Origin: Hymenobacter negativus
Lineage (GTDB): Bacteria; Bacteroidota; Bacteroidia; Cytophagales; Hymenobacteraceae
DNA: 64,000 bases
Direction of reading: 5' to 3'
NCBI RefSeq assembly: GCF_017571495.1
Contig: NZ_JAGETZ010000001.1
Coordinates: forward strand, 310,001 to 374,000
Shown here: piece by piece, positions 8,828 through 17,401 of the stretch
Position numbering within the stretch: position 1 is the first letter of the stretch
Layout of the letters: each line of letters starts with the position of its first letter
Notes under the pieces: generated by a model
The model's database searches: none
Told to the model about the DNA's origin: nothing
Seen by the model: the letters and a program-made list of their open reading frames with translations, nothing else
Translations under genes and position numbers: made by a program

Positions 8828-8921
8828 ATCCTGAGTGCAGCGAAGGACCTTATCAAGCTTGCACCAGTCAAATTACTGCCAGTTGTTCTTCGTTGATAAG
8901 GTCCTTCGCTGCGCTTAGGAT
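8828..8921. repeat. 29-bp inverted repeat, same family as 2480-2569
   Basis: The arms 8828-8856 and 8893-8921 match with two mismatches and share the GCAGCGAAGGACCTTATCA core with the element at 2480. It lies in the 463-base gap between the cold-shock and helicase genes. Apart from this element, the helicase promoter and the cold-shock terminator, I see nothing else in that gap. Confidence 0.88.
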
Positions 8922-8961
8922 AACAGACGCAACCAATTCAGCGACGCAATCTGTCAGGCAC

Positions 8962-8989
8962 AAAAAAAAGCCCACCAAAGGCGGGCTTT
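8962..8989 (-). terminator. Terminator of the cold-shock gene
   Basis: A ten-bp stem (8967-8976 with 8980-8989) has one G-U wobble when read on the minus strand and is followed on that strand by a run of eight T. Confidence 0.85.
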
Positions 8990-9014
8990 CTTAGATTGCA
9001 AAGCTTGGGTTGGA

Positions 9015-9209
9015 CTAAACCAACGATACTTTTACTGCGTTCGGGCCTTTTTTGCCTTGAGCTACTTCGTATTGAACTTTGTCGTTTTCGCGAATCGAGC
9101 TAACCTGTAGGTCGCTGATGTGAACGAAGATATCTTCGCCAGTTTCGTCGTTTTTGATGAAACCAAAGCCTTTGGTGTCATTAAAGAATTTTACCGTTCC
9201 GGTTGCCAT
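9015..9209 (-). CDS. Cold-shock domain protein (CspA family)
   Basis: 64 aa from ATG 9209; the longer frame upstream has no cold-shock homology. A single OB fold with RNP1 (KGFGFI) and RNP2 (DIFVHIS) covers the whole protein, as in CspA-type RNA chaperones. The excellent TTG-N19-TATCTTTG promoter upstream gives an approximately 58-nt leader, and a strong terminator follows. It is the immediate neighbour of the DEAD-box helicase gene, another RNA-remodelling protein. Confidence 0.93.
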   Translation of the reverse strand: MATGTVKFFNDTKGFGFIKNDETGEDIFVHISDLQVSSIRENDKVQYEVAQGKKGPNAVKVSLV

Positions 9210-9273
9210 TGTGGTTGGTTGTGGAGTTTCCCTAAGCGTTTGGGCCACCGTGGCTTGATGTCTTAGGTTGCGT

Positions 9274-9303
9274 CAAAGATAGGCAGAATTTCCAAATGAC
9301 CAA
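9274..9303 (-). promoter_or_regulatory. Full Bacteroidota promoter of the cold-shock gene
   Basis: Read on the minus strand, TTG (9303-9301), exactly 19 bases, then TATCTTTG (9281-9274). This is the best consensus promoter in the window. Confidence 0.8.
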
Positions 9304-9489
9304 GTCAATACATATTTTTTCGATGAACTGGGTAAGGCAAGGTCCACGACATAAGGAATGCCGTGTTGAACGTGACAATACTTCCTCGCTGCTTGTTGTG
9401 GAGTAGCCGCTCGGATGCCTAGCTGGTTCGCGGTACGCGGCCTGACGTTCTTTTGTGCTTTGCTAACTACTGCCCTTTCGCCCTTACCA

Positions 9490-9900
9490 ATGCCCGACGC
9501 ACCCGCCCACGCCTTCTCCCACGAATTTCAGGTACCCGATAGTGCTATTGATGCGCTGGGCCACGCCAACAACGTGGAATATGTGCGCTGGGTACAGGAC
9601 GTGGCCGGCGCGCACTGGTTGAGCATCTGCCCGGCCGAGTTGCGCGAGCAGATTATCTGGGTGGTGCGGGAGCACCGGATTCGCTACCTGCAATCGGCCT
9701 TTGCGGGCGAGATGCTGCGGGCCACCACCTGGGTGGGCGACACCAGCGGCGCCACGTCGCTGCGCTACACCCGCCTCACCCGCGCCGCCGATGGCGTGCT
9801 GCTGTGCGAGGCGGAAACGACTTGGGTACTGCTCGACCCCAAGAGCGGCCGGCCGGTGCGCGTGACGGCGGAGATGGTGGGGTGGTTGCGGCCTCGTTAA
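9490..9900 (+). CDS. Acyl-CoA thioesterase, hotdog fold (4HBT type)
   Basis: 136 aa from ATG 9490. An in-frame ATG at 9415 would add 25 hydrophobic residues that do not belong to the fold. DALGHANNVEYVRWVQDVAGAHW is the 4-hydroxybenzoyl-CoA thioesterase-like motif with the catalytic Asp/Asn region, followed by the central hotdog strands. It would hydrolyse acyl-CoA thioesters; the chain preference cannot be read. Its stop overlaps the stop of the convergent SUKH gene by three to four bases. Confidence 0.85.
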   Translation: MPDAPAHAFSHEFQVPDSAIDALGHANNVEYVRWVQDVAGAHWLSICPAELREQIIWVVREHRIRYLQSAFAGEMLRATTWVGDTSGATSLRYTRLTRAADGVLLCEAETTWVLLDPKSGRPVRVTAEMVGWLRPR

Positions 9901-10427
9901 AGCATCAGCTTAAGTGCTTCGAATAACTCCAGTTGTATGTTAGCATCAGGCTTATGAAGAGAAATCAACAGATTTAGATGATTCTCCAACTTTACCATCA
10001 GCCAATCTGTGAAACTAGGGTAATTATAAACTTCTACCCCTTGGTCGCCTTCGACTACAAGCATTACTTCAGGATTTTCGGTCGCGGCCGGACCACGCTT
10101 AAAACTGTGAAAGCTATACCATTGTCGCTCAGTAAACGGAAACCATTCATCTAAATTGAGTTTATTCCGCTCTGCGATTTCACGACTAAGTTCCTTTGCA
10201 AAAGGAAGTGTTTCAAGACCCCAATCTTGGTAATTGAAACTTTCATTTGCTTTCCCAAAATGTTTGAGAAACAATCTGTATGACTCTGGAAACGTCAAAC
10301 TCCAGTATTGTTCAGCCAATGCAATTTCCTCATCTGAATAGCCAAGTAAACTCTGTTCAGTTTCTAATTCAGATTTTAATAGAAACATTCGAACCGCTTC
10401 ATAAAAGCATTGCAACGAAAGTGACAT
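9897..10427 (-). CDS. SMI1/KNR4 (SUKH) family protein
   Basis: 176 aa. The SUKH core is visible as GYSDEEIALAEQYWSLTFPESYRLFLKHFGKAN, with the later PEVMLVVEGDQGVEVYNYPSFTDWL. SUKH proteins are often immunity proteins against polymorphic toxins, but many stand alone. No toxin is seen next to it here. The base composition is clearly more AT-rich than its neighbours, so recent acquisition is likely. It is divergent from the UvrD-type gene, with only 39 bases between the starts. Confidence 0.75.
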   Translation of the reverse strand: MSLSLQCFYEAVRMFLLKSELETEQSLLGYSDEEIALAEQYWSLTFPESYRLFLKHFGKANESFNYQDWGLETLPFAKELSREIAERNKLNLDEWFPFTERQWYSFHSFKRGPAATENPEVMLVVEGDQGVEVYNYPSFTDWLMVKLENHLNLLISLHKPDANIQLELFEALKLML

Positions 10428-10466
10428 TGTTGTAGTGAATTATAGGTTCGAAAACATTAAACACGC

Positions 10467-13400
10467 ATGCCTCCCTCCTTCCGCATCTACTCCTCTTCGG
10501 CTGGCTCGGGGAAGACGTACCAATTAACGAAAGAATACCTACTGCTGGCGCTAGGGGCCGACGACCCGGCGTACTTCAAGCGGGTGCTGGCTATTACGTT
10601 TACCAACGACGCGGCGGGGGAAATGAAGGAGCGCATTGTGGGGGCGCTCCGGCGGTTTGCCTATCCGGAAAGTGGGAAAACGGACACCTTGCTGGCGGAC
10701 ATTGCAGATGAGCTGAAGCTGCCGGAAACGGAGGTACGGCGGCGGGCGGCGGAGACGTTCCGGCTGGTGCTGTACCACTACGCCGATTTTGGGGTGAGCA
10801 CGATTGACTCGTTTGTGCAGCGGATTGTGACGGCCTTTACCCGGGAATTGGGCTTGCCGGCCACGTTTGAGGTAGAACTGGATACCGATGCGGTGCTGCA
10901 AAGCGCGGTGGCGGCGCTGCTGGACAAGGTGAACCGCGACCCGAACAGCAAGTTGCTGTCGCAGACGCTGGCGGAATATGCGCTGGGGCAGGCCGACGAG
11001 GGCAAAAGCTGGAGCCGGCTGCCGGAGGAGCTGGCGGGCTTCGGGCGGGTGCTGTTTAATGAGACAGTGCAGGAGGCGGTGGCGCAGCTTGACCGGCTGA
11101 GTCTGGCCGATTTCCGGCGGCTGGACAAGGAAATTCGGGCGCGGCGGACGGAGATTGAAGCGGCTTTTGCGCAGACGCGGGAAGTGGCGCTGGCGGTGCT
11201 GGACGCGGCGGGCGCCACGGAGGCCGACTTTTTCCAGGGCAAGCGCGGCATTTTTGGCTACGTGCAGAAGGGCGTGGAGTTACTGGCCCCCGACGCGGGG
11301 CCGAACAGCTACGTGCGTGCCACACTGGCCGATGACAAATGGTACAGCGGCAAAATAAAAACCGCCGCCGACCGCGAGCGGGTGGACGCGGTGAAGGAGC
11401 CGCTGAGTCAATTAGTAGCCACGCTGGACAAATTGCGGGCGGACTTTTTGCCGAATTACGTATTGCTGGCGGCCATGCAGCCGTATTTATTTCACGCCTC
11501 GTTATTGAGTGAATTAAATAAGATTGTTGAGCAAATTAGCCGCGAGCGCAACGTTGTTTTAATCTCGGAATTTAACCGAAGAATTGCCAGCATTGTGCTT
11601 ACCGAGCCGGTGCCGTTTTTGTATGAGCGGCTGGGTGAGAAATACGAGCACATTCTGATTGATGAATTTCAGGACACGTCCGTTTTGCAATGGAATAACC
11701 TGCTGCCGCTGGTGGAAAACACGCTGGCCAACGGGCACAGCAGCCTGGCGGTGGGCGATGCCAAGCAGGCCATCTACCGCTGGCGCGGGGGCGAGATGGA
11801 ACAGATTCTGCGCCTGCACCAGGGCAACACGGAGGCCCTGGCGGCGCGGGCCCGCGAGCCAGAGATGCGCGAGCTGCTGCGGGGCCGCTACGAGGCGTTT
11901 CGCGGCAAATTGGAGCCCAAGGCCTTGCAGGTGAACTACCGTTCGGCGCGGGAAATCATTGATTTCAACAACGCCTTTTTTAAGGCGGTGAGCGAGCGGC
12001 ATGAGGCGCTGGGGCTGGTGACGGGCATTTTCGACGCGCATTTTGGGCAGCAGGTGCCTGAGTCGCAACGGGCCGACCAGCAGGGGCACGTGGAATTGTT
12101 ATTTACCCAAAAGGACGCCCCCGCTTTGCTCTACGACCCCGCGGCTGGCGCTTACACCGCCGAGCCCCTGCCCGGCCACGCAGCCGAGGCGCTGCTGGGC
12201 TACGACGAGAGCACCTGCTACCTCACCCTGCAGCTGGTGGAGCAGGCCCTGCGCGAGGGCTACGCGCTGGCCGATATTTCGGTGCTGTGCCGCACGCGCT
12301 ACGCCAGTAAAATCATTGCCAAGTTTCTGAAAGAGCGGGGCTACGCCATTATCTCGGCCGACTCGCTGGCGCTGGAATTTGCGGAGGTGGTAAACCTGCT
12401 GGTAAGCATTTTGCGGGTGCTGCACCAGCCGGCCGATACGCTGGCCCGGGCCGAGGCCCTGCTGCTCGTAGACAAGGTGGTGCGCGGGCTGGCCCCCACG
12501 CCGGCCCGCGCCCGGCACATTGCTGAGGTGGCCAACGCGGCGGGCGGCACCTCGTTTTTCGACGAGCTGCGGGCGCTGGGCTACGACGTGCACGAGGAGG
12601 AAACCGGCAACCTGGGCCTCTACGAGTTGGCCGAGCGGCTGCTGAACCTGTTTGGGCTGCTGGGGCGCAACGGGGAGAGCGACTACCTGTTTCGCTTCCT
12701 TGATTTGACGCTGGAATACAGCCTGCGCTTTGGCAACAACCTGGGCAACTTCCTCACCTACTGGGAAGAGCGCAAGGGGCGCATCAGCATCAACGCGCCG
12801 GGCGGGCGCGAGGCCATCACCATCACCACGGTGCATAAGGCCAAGGGCCTGGCCTACGGGGTGGTGATTGTGCCCTTCGCCGACTGGAGCCTGGAGCCGC
12901 ACCGCGGCACCCTGCTCTGGGGCCACCTGGAGGCTGGCCAGAAGCCCATCGAGCAGATGCCCGACGTGGCGGTGGTGAGCCTCAGCAAGGGCATTCAGCA
13001 GACGGCCCTGGGGGCGCAGTACGACGAGGAGCGCGAGAAAACCTTCCTCGAAGGGCTGAACACGCTCTACGTGGCCTTCACCCGGCCGCGCCACCGTCTC
13101 TACGTCATCAGCAAGCGGCCCGACGACAAGAAAACCACCAAAACCGACGAGCTGGAAGCCGCCGCACCCACAGCCGCTGCTCGCACCGTGGCCGACCTGC
13201 TGCACGGCTACCTGCTAAGCCGCGGCCAGTGGCAGGACGACCGGGTGTCCTTCGTCCTCTCCCAGGGCACCCCCGCCGCCGAAAAACCAAGCCCCAAGCC
13301 CCAGGCCTCAAGCACCAACTACGAGCTGACCAACCTGGCCGCCGCGCCCTGGGAAGACCGGCTGAAGCTGCGCCGCCACGCCACCACGCTCTTCGATTTT

Positions 13401-13868
13401 GACGAGCAAAAGGCCCTGAATGAGTGGAACCGCAAGCTGCACTTTGCCCTGCGCCGCCTGCTCACGGCCGCCGATGTGGGCCGCGTGGCCAGCCAGCTCG
13501 TGGCCGAGGGCATCCTGAGCGCCCGCGAGCGGCCGGCCTTGGTCGAGAGCCTCGAAACGCTGGTGAGCGACCCGCGCCTGGCCCCCTACTTCGCCCCGCA
13601 CCTGAGCGTGGAAACGGAGCGCGAAATCTTGGTGGGCGGCGTGAAGCTGCGCGACTACAAGCCTGACCGCGTGGTGCTCGAACCCTCCCTCGAAGAGCAC
13701 CACCGCCTCGGCGGTCGCGTTACGCTGCTCGATTTTCGCCTGCCCCCGGTGCAGGAGAAACACCAGCACATATTGCGGAATTACGCGACACTATTTGAGC
13801 AATTAGGATATGCGGAGGTGCGCGGGATTATTTATTATTTCGGGACGGGCGAAGTGGTGGAGGTGTGA
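10467..13868 (+). CDS. UvrD/RecB-like helicase with altered C-terminal nuclease domain
   Basis: 1133 aa. SF1 helicase motifs are complete: SSSAGSGKT (residues 9-17), ITFTNDAAGEMKERI, LIDEFQDTS (about 397), VGDAKQAIYRWRGG, VNYRSAREI, TTVHKAKGLAY (about 789) and LYVAFTRPRHRLYV (about 869). The last ~200 residues look like a RecB-type PD-(D/E)xK nuclease, with ETEREILVGG, DYKPDRVV and VTLLDFRLP. The lysine expected in the usual DYKTG position is arginine here, so cleavage may be lost. It probably acts in double-strand break processing, AddAB-like. No AddB-like partner is in the window. Confidence 0.88.
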   Translation: MPPSFRIYSSSAGSGKTYQLTKEYLLLALGADDPAYFKRVLAITFTNDAAGEMKERIVGALRRFAYPESGKTDTLLADIADELKLPETEVRRRAAETFRLVLYHYADFGVSTIDSFVQRIVTAFTRELGLPATFEVELDTDAVLQSAVAALLDKVNRDPNSKLLSQTLAEYALGQADEGKSWSRLPEELAGFGRVLFNETVQEAVAQLDRLSLADFRRLDKEIRARRTEIEAAFAQTREVALAVLDAAGATEADFFQGKRGIFGYVQKGVELLAPDAGPNSYVRATLADDKWYSGKIKTAADRERVDAVKEPLSQLVATLDKLRADFLPNYVLLAAMQPYLFHASLLSELNKIVEQISRERNVVLISEFNRRIASIVLTEPVPFLYERLGEKYEHILIDEFQDTSVLQWNNLLPLVENTLANGHSSLAVGDAKQAIYRWRGGEMEQILRLHQGNTEALAARAREPEMRELLRGRYEAFRGKLEPKALQVNYRSAREIIDFNNAFFKAVSERHEALGLVTGIFDAHFGQQVPESQRADQQGHVELLFTQKDAPALLYDPAAGAYTAEPLPGHAAEALLGYDESTCYLTLQLVEQALREGYALADISVLCRTRYASKIIAKFLKERGYAIISADSLALEFAEVVNLLVSILRVLHQPADTLARAEALLLVDKVVRGLAPTPARARHIAEVANAAGGTSFFDELRALGYDVHEEETGNLGLYELAERLLNLFGLLGRNGESDYLFRFLDLTLEYSLRFGNNLGNFLTYWEERKGRISINAPGGREAITITTVHKAKGLAYGVVIVPFADWSLEPHRGTLLWGHLEAGQKPIEQMPDVAVVSLSKGIQQTALGAQYDEEREKTFLEGLNTLYVAFTRPRHRLYVISKRPDDKKTTKTDELEAAAPTAAARTVADLLHGYLLSRGQWQDDRVSFVLSQGTPAAEKPSPKPQASSTNYELTNLAAAPWEDRLKLRRHATTLFDFDEQKALNEWNRKLHFALRRLLTAADVGRVASQLVAEGILSARERPALVESLETLVSDPRLAPYFAPHLSVETEREILVGGVKLRDYKPDRVVLEPSLEEHHRLGGRVTLLDFRLPPVQEKHQHILRNYATLFEQLGYAEVRGIIYYFGTGEVVEV

Positions 13869-13956
13869 ACTGATACTCCAATTATATATCTTACAATAAT
13901 TTATTAGAATCACACGTTTTCTAAAGCATTCAGACAGGCTTTGCAAAAAAGATATA

Positions 13957-14349
13957 ATGGAAGGAATCACCATCAATTCATTGCAGCTAAAACGCCAATC
14001 TTTGGCATTTATAATCAGCAGTTGGTTACCGATGTTGTGCGTCTTAGCCCATATAGCTTTTTATTTTCTCGCATACAAGCATCTTGGAACAGACCCGGAT
14101 ACGCATAGGCCTTTTCGAGCAAAGGATGTAGGATACGAGATTTATGAAGGATTATATCTCATGGCACTTGGAGAATTTGAGTTCATGCCGTGCTTCGTAG
14201 CAATTTGGGTTTTATCAATTATTTCATCAGCAATCCGAAAGCTGCGCTTAAATTGGATTCATTTTCTAGCTTTTATAGTGAGTATTTCAATAAGCCTTTT
14301 CGTTTTCTTTTGCACCGATTATGGAGGCTGGCTTTTGGCATCTCTCTGA
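13957..14349 (+). CDS. Small integral membrane protein, unknown
   Basis: 130 aa with three predicted membrane segments: SLAFIISSWLPMLCVLAHIAFYFL, PCFVAIWVLSIISSAI and IHFLAFIVSISISLFVFF. It is AT-rich against the surrounding GC-rich genes, like the SUKH gene on the other side of the helicase, which hints at acquired DNA. I recognise no family. Confidence 0.65.
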   Translation: MEGITINSLQLKRQSLAFIISSWLPMLCVLAHIAFYFLAYKHLGTDPDTHRPFRAKDVGYEIYEGLYLMALGEFEFMPCFVAIWVLSIISSAIRKLRLNWIHFLAFIVSISISLFVFFCTDYGGWLLASL

Positions 14350-14442
14350 GCATTTCGTTTCAGGTTGTCCCTTAAAAGAATATGACGACCCTGTCGCCCC
14401 AGCAACTTTTCTCCGCAACTGCTCCAAAAAGCATTTCTGATT

Positions 14443-14736
14443 ATGGGCAAAGAATACTTCATCAAATGCCCGAAGCTCGATGCTCAAGCAACTCAGCAGT
14501 TTCTCAAACAACATTTCATTGTAGCGGCTACTGAAAATGAAACGTTGGCGCTTTCGCTACGAGATGCAGCGGCCGAACCGTCCAGTAACTGGGCACCCGT
14601 AGTTGTCGGGCTGGAATCTGATGGTATTTACTTCCTTGATAATTTAGCTTCACCAATTCAAGCAGCAAGTATTTTCATGCAGCTTGTTGATTTTCTATTG
14701 TCGAGGGCGGGAGCAATTACAATTACTGAACCGTAG
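14443..14736 (+). CDS. Hypothetical protein, 97 aa
   Basis: It starts at ATG 14443. The sequence KEYFIKCPKLDAQATQQFLKQHFIVAATENETLALSL has an alternating strand/helix pattern, and the product is soluble. It is intermediate in base composition. I recognise no family. It lies in the same lower-GC patch as the membrane protein before it and could be a partner of it. Confidence 0.55.
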   Translation: MGKEYFIKCPKLDAQATQQFLKQHFIVAATENETLALSLRDAAAEPSSNWAPVVVGLESDGIYFLDNLASPIQAASIFMQLVDFLLSRAGAITITEP

Positions 14737-14840
14737 GGGCAAACGCTGGCCGGGGACTACCTACGCGTGGAGCGAAGATGGGCGGCCCTGCTGCCCTACC
14801 AACGAAAAAATCCCCCGCTGCTCATGTCACCCCGTGCCGG

Positions 14841-14952
14841 GAGCAGCGGGGAGTTCCCGGAGCACCTGGCGCGGGGTGACATCGGCAGCGGGGAGCCCCC
14901 GGGGCACCTGGCAGGCGGTGACAGGGGCAGCGGGGAACCCCCGGACCTGCCG
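14841..14952. repeat. Imperfect 42-bp GC-rich tandem repeat in a 370-base gap
   Basis: Two full units (14841-14880, 14881-14922) and a partial third (14923-14952) share GCAGCGGGGA, CCCCGG and CACCTGGC blocks and the ending GGTGAC. The gap 14737-15106 holds no convincing gene. Because the period is a multiple of three, weak repetitive frames appear in it, but they have no start signals or family. Confidence 0.7.
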
Positions 14953-15106
14953 GCGCTTCGGGCCGAAGCCTGGGGAGAGCCCCCCGGCAGGCGGCACCGA
15001 CGGCCCGAAATAGCGGGGCAATGGTGGCCTTACCAAAATTCTGTGCACCTTAGCCGGGCTGTAGTCCTACGGTGCTTTCCAACCCTCATTCTTACTTATT
15101 TACCTC

Positions 15107-15835
15107 ATGGCAGACCAATCGCCCACGCCCATTCCGGCCGGCTCTACTCCCTCTATTCCTGCCACCGACGCGGTAGTGAACCCCAAGCTCCTCATCCCCA
15201 AAAAAGACGGCCAGCTGGCCGAAGTAGCCCGGCTCGTGGCCGAGGTCTGGGGCAAGGAAGCATGGTTTATACTGCGCTGGAAAACGCAGGCCGACTTCGC
15301 CACACTGTCGGCCGAGTTCGGTGCCGCCATCGGCGATAAGCGCGGGGCTGCCGCCGCCCGCACCCCGCAAAGCCAGCGCCTGCAGGAGCTGGATGACCAG
15401 TTTGACGAGGGCCTGCGCATTCTGAAAAAATACATCAACGAAGACAGCGGCTACAGCAAGGAACGCACCGATGCCCGCCTGCCCGGCTTCGGGCTGTTGG
15501 CCAGTAAAAACGGTGGCTTTGCCCTCACCCGCGACCGCGACCAACGCCTCGTGGCCCTGCGCGACATGCTGCTGCCGTCCGTGGCCGCCGCGCCCTTTGC
15601 CGGGCGCGAGTTCGGCACCAGCTTCTGGCAGAAGCGCTTCACGGAATACGAAACCCTACTGGGCAAAGCCGATGGCCTGGCTGGCAAAGTCAGCAAGTCG
15701 GTGAGCCAGAAAGACACCGCGAAGCTGGAGCTGCGCAAGGTGCTGCAAGCCGTGGTGTACGCGCTGAAAGCCAATTTCCCGGATACGTTCGAGGCCGAAC
15801 TGCGGGCCTGGGGCTTCCGGAAGGAGAGCTATTAG
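15107..15835 (+). CDS. Hypothetical protein, 242 aa
   Basis: The N-terminal ~30 residues are Pro/Ser/Thr-rich and disordered (SPTPIPAGSTPSIPATDAV). The remainder is helical with charged residues and no signal peptide or membrane segment. The C-terminus ADGLAGKVSKSVSQKDTAKLELRKVLQAVVYALKANFP looks like a helical bundle. I recognise no domain. It is followed by an inverted-repeat element, so it is probably monocistronic. Confidence 0.65.
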   Translation: MADQSPTPIPAGSTPSIPATDAVVNPKLLIPKKDGQLAEVARLVAEVWGKEAWFILRWKTQADFATLSAEFGAAIGDKRGAAAARTPQSQRLQELDDQFDEGLRILKKYINEDSGYSKERTDARLPGFGLLASKNGGFALTRDRDQRLVALRDMLLPSVAAAPFAGREFGTSFWQKRFTEYETLLGKADGLAGKVSKSVSQKDTAKLELRKVLQAVVYALKANFPDTFEAELRAWGFRKESY

Positions 15836-15869
15836 GGATGTAGCGTGGACGCTGCGAGTCCGCGCCCGG

Positions 15870-15951
15870 GCGTAGCCGAGGCATCTCACGTGGAATAGTA
15901 ACCCAATCGTTGAAAGGGATTGCTGCTGCCCGCGAGATGCCTCGGTTACGC
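15870..15951. repeat. 20-bp-arm inverted repeat
   Basis: Arms 15870-15889 and 15932-15951 pair with two mismatches around a 42-nt loop. It is part of the set of intergenic palindromes, with a different sequence from the 2480/8828 family. Confidence 0.75.
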
Positions 15952-16018
15952 TCGACATGACGGTCTTTTTGTTGCTGGGAACGCCTATTCTGGCCCCGCT
16001 ACTGCGACCTTTGCCCCC

Positions 16019-17341
16019 ATGCACACCCTCGCCCAACTACGCAGCGGCCAGCTCCACGGCCTCAAACGCCTCGACCTGAGTGCCGGCCTCACCGAGTTTC
16101 CCCAGGAAATCTTCGCCCTCGCCGACTCGCTGGAAATCCTCAACCTTTCCGGCAACCAGCTCTCCGCGCTGCCCGACGACCTGGGCCGCCTGCACAAGCT
16201 GCGCGTCATCTTTTGCTCCGATAACCAGTTTACCGAAGTGCCCACCGTGCTGGGCCAATGCCCCCAGCTGAGCATGGTGGGTTTCAAAGCCAACCACATC
16301 CGGACGCTGCCTGCGGCTGCCCTCACTCCTGCCCTGCGCTGGCTCATCCTCACCGATAACCAGCTGGAAGAATTACCCGCTGAAATTGGAAACTGCCGGG
16401 AGATGCAGAAGCTGATGCTGGCCGGCAATCGCCTCACCAAACTACCTGAAACGCTGGCGCATTGCACGAAGCTGGAGCTGCTGCGCATCGCCGCCAACCA
16501 GCTCACCGAGCTACCAGCGTGGCTGCTGGCCCTACCGCGCCTCTCGTGGCTGGCCTACGCCGGCAACCCATTTGCCGCTCCCGCCGAGGCCGCTGCCGAA
16601 GCCGAGCATCTCATCGGCAACATCGCCTGGAACAAGCTAACCATCGAAAAGCAGCTGGGCGAAGGCGCTTCCGGCGTGATATCCCGCGCCCGCTGGGAAC
16701 AAGCCAACGTGGCCGACGAAGACGTAGCCGTGAAGCTCTTTAAAGGCGCCGTCACCAGCGACGGCCTGCCCCACTGCGAGATGCTGGCTACCATCAAAGC
16801 CGGTGCCCACCCCAACCTCATTGCCGTGCTGGGCCGCGTGGCCGGCCACCCTACCGGCGCCGAGGGCCTGGTCCTGGAGCTGATTGACGAGGCCTTCGGC
16901 AACCTGGCCGGCCCGCCCAGCCTCGCCACCTGCACCCGCGACGTGTACAAGCCCGGCACCACGTTCAGCCTGGAAACGGCCCTGAACATTGCCCAAGGCA
17001 TCGCCGCCGCTGCCGGGCACCTGCACGCCCAGGGCATCATGCACGGCGACTTATACGCCCACAACATCCTCAACACCCGCGAAGGCAACGCCCTGCTGGG
17101 CGATTTCGGCGCCGCCTGCTTCTTCAATGCGGAAGACACCGCTCTAGCGACAACCTTGCAGCGGCTGGAAGTCCGGGCGTTCGGCTGCCTGCTGGAAGAA
17201 CTCCTGACGCACTGCGACGAGGCCGACAAAGCATCAGCAGCGGTAGATGCTCTGTGGGACTTGCAGCGGCGCTGCGTGCAGGAGGAAGTATCGGCCCGGC
17301 CGCTGTTTGCGGAGGTAGAAAAGGTGTTGGCTGGGCTGTAA
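16019..17341 (+). CDS. Leucine-rich-repeat protein kinase fusion
   Basis: 440 aa from ATG 16019. The longer frame runs back into the preceding palindrome. Residues 1 to ~190 contain about seven short LRRs (LEILNLSGNQLSALPDDLGRL and similar). Residues ~205-440 form a eukaryote-like kinase: glycine loop LGEGASGV (~214), AVKLFK (~237), catalytic loop HGDLYAHNIL (~341) and GDFGA (~361). The HRD arginine is Gly here, while the catalytic Asp, the loop Asn and DFG are kept, so activity is plausible. No signal peptide or membrane helix is present, so it is cytoplasmic. The LRR part probably recruits partners or substrates. Confidence 0.87.
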   Translation: MHTLAQLRSGQLHGLKRLDLSAGLTEFPQEIFALADSLEILNLSGNQLSALPDDLGRLHKLRVIFCSDNQFTEVPTVLGQCPQLSMVGFKANHIRTLPAAALTPALRWLILTDNQLEELPAEIGNCREMQKLMLAGNRLTKLPETLAHCTKLELLRIAANQLTELPAWLLALPRLSWLAYAGNPFAAPAEAAAEAEHLIGNIAWNKLTIEKQLGEGASGVISRARWEQANVADEDVAVKLFKGAVTSDGLPHCEMLATIKAGAHPNLIAVLGRVAGHPTGAEGLVLELIDEAFGNLAGPPSLATCTRDVYKPGTTFSLETALNIAQGIAAAAGHLHAQGIMHGDLYAHNILNTREGNALLGDFGAACFFNAEDTALATTLQRLEVRAFGCLLEELLTHCDEADKASAAVDALWDLQRRCVQEEVSARPLFAEVEKVLAGL

Positions 17342-17347
17342 GAGCCC

Positions 17348-17393
17348 CCAACGAACGTCATGCCTCGGCTGCGCTCGGTATAACGTTCGTTGG
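17348..17393. repeat. 11-bp-arm inverted repeat between convergent genes
   Basis: CCAACGAACGT (17348-17358) pairs perfectly with ACGTTCGTTGG (17383-17393), with a 24-nt loop. It lies between the LRR-kinase stop and the convergent lipoprotein stop. Confidence 0.75.
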
Positions 17394-17401
17394 TGTTTGC
17401 A

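Noticed and set aside
14767..15339. 190-codon plus-strand frame through the tandem repeat
   Set aside because: It arises from the 42-bp period and runs into the proper start of the 242-aa gene in another frame; no start signal.
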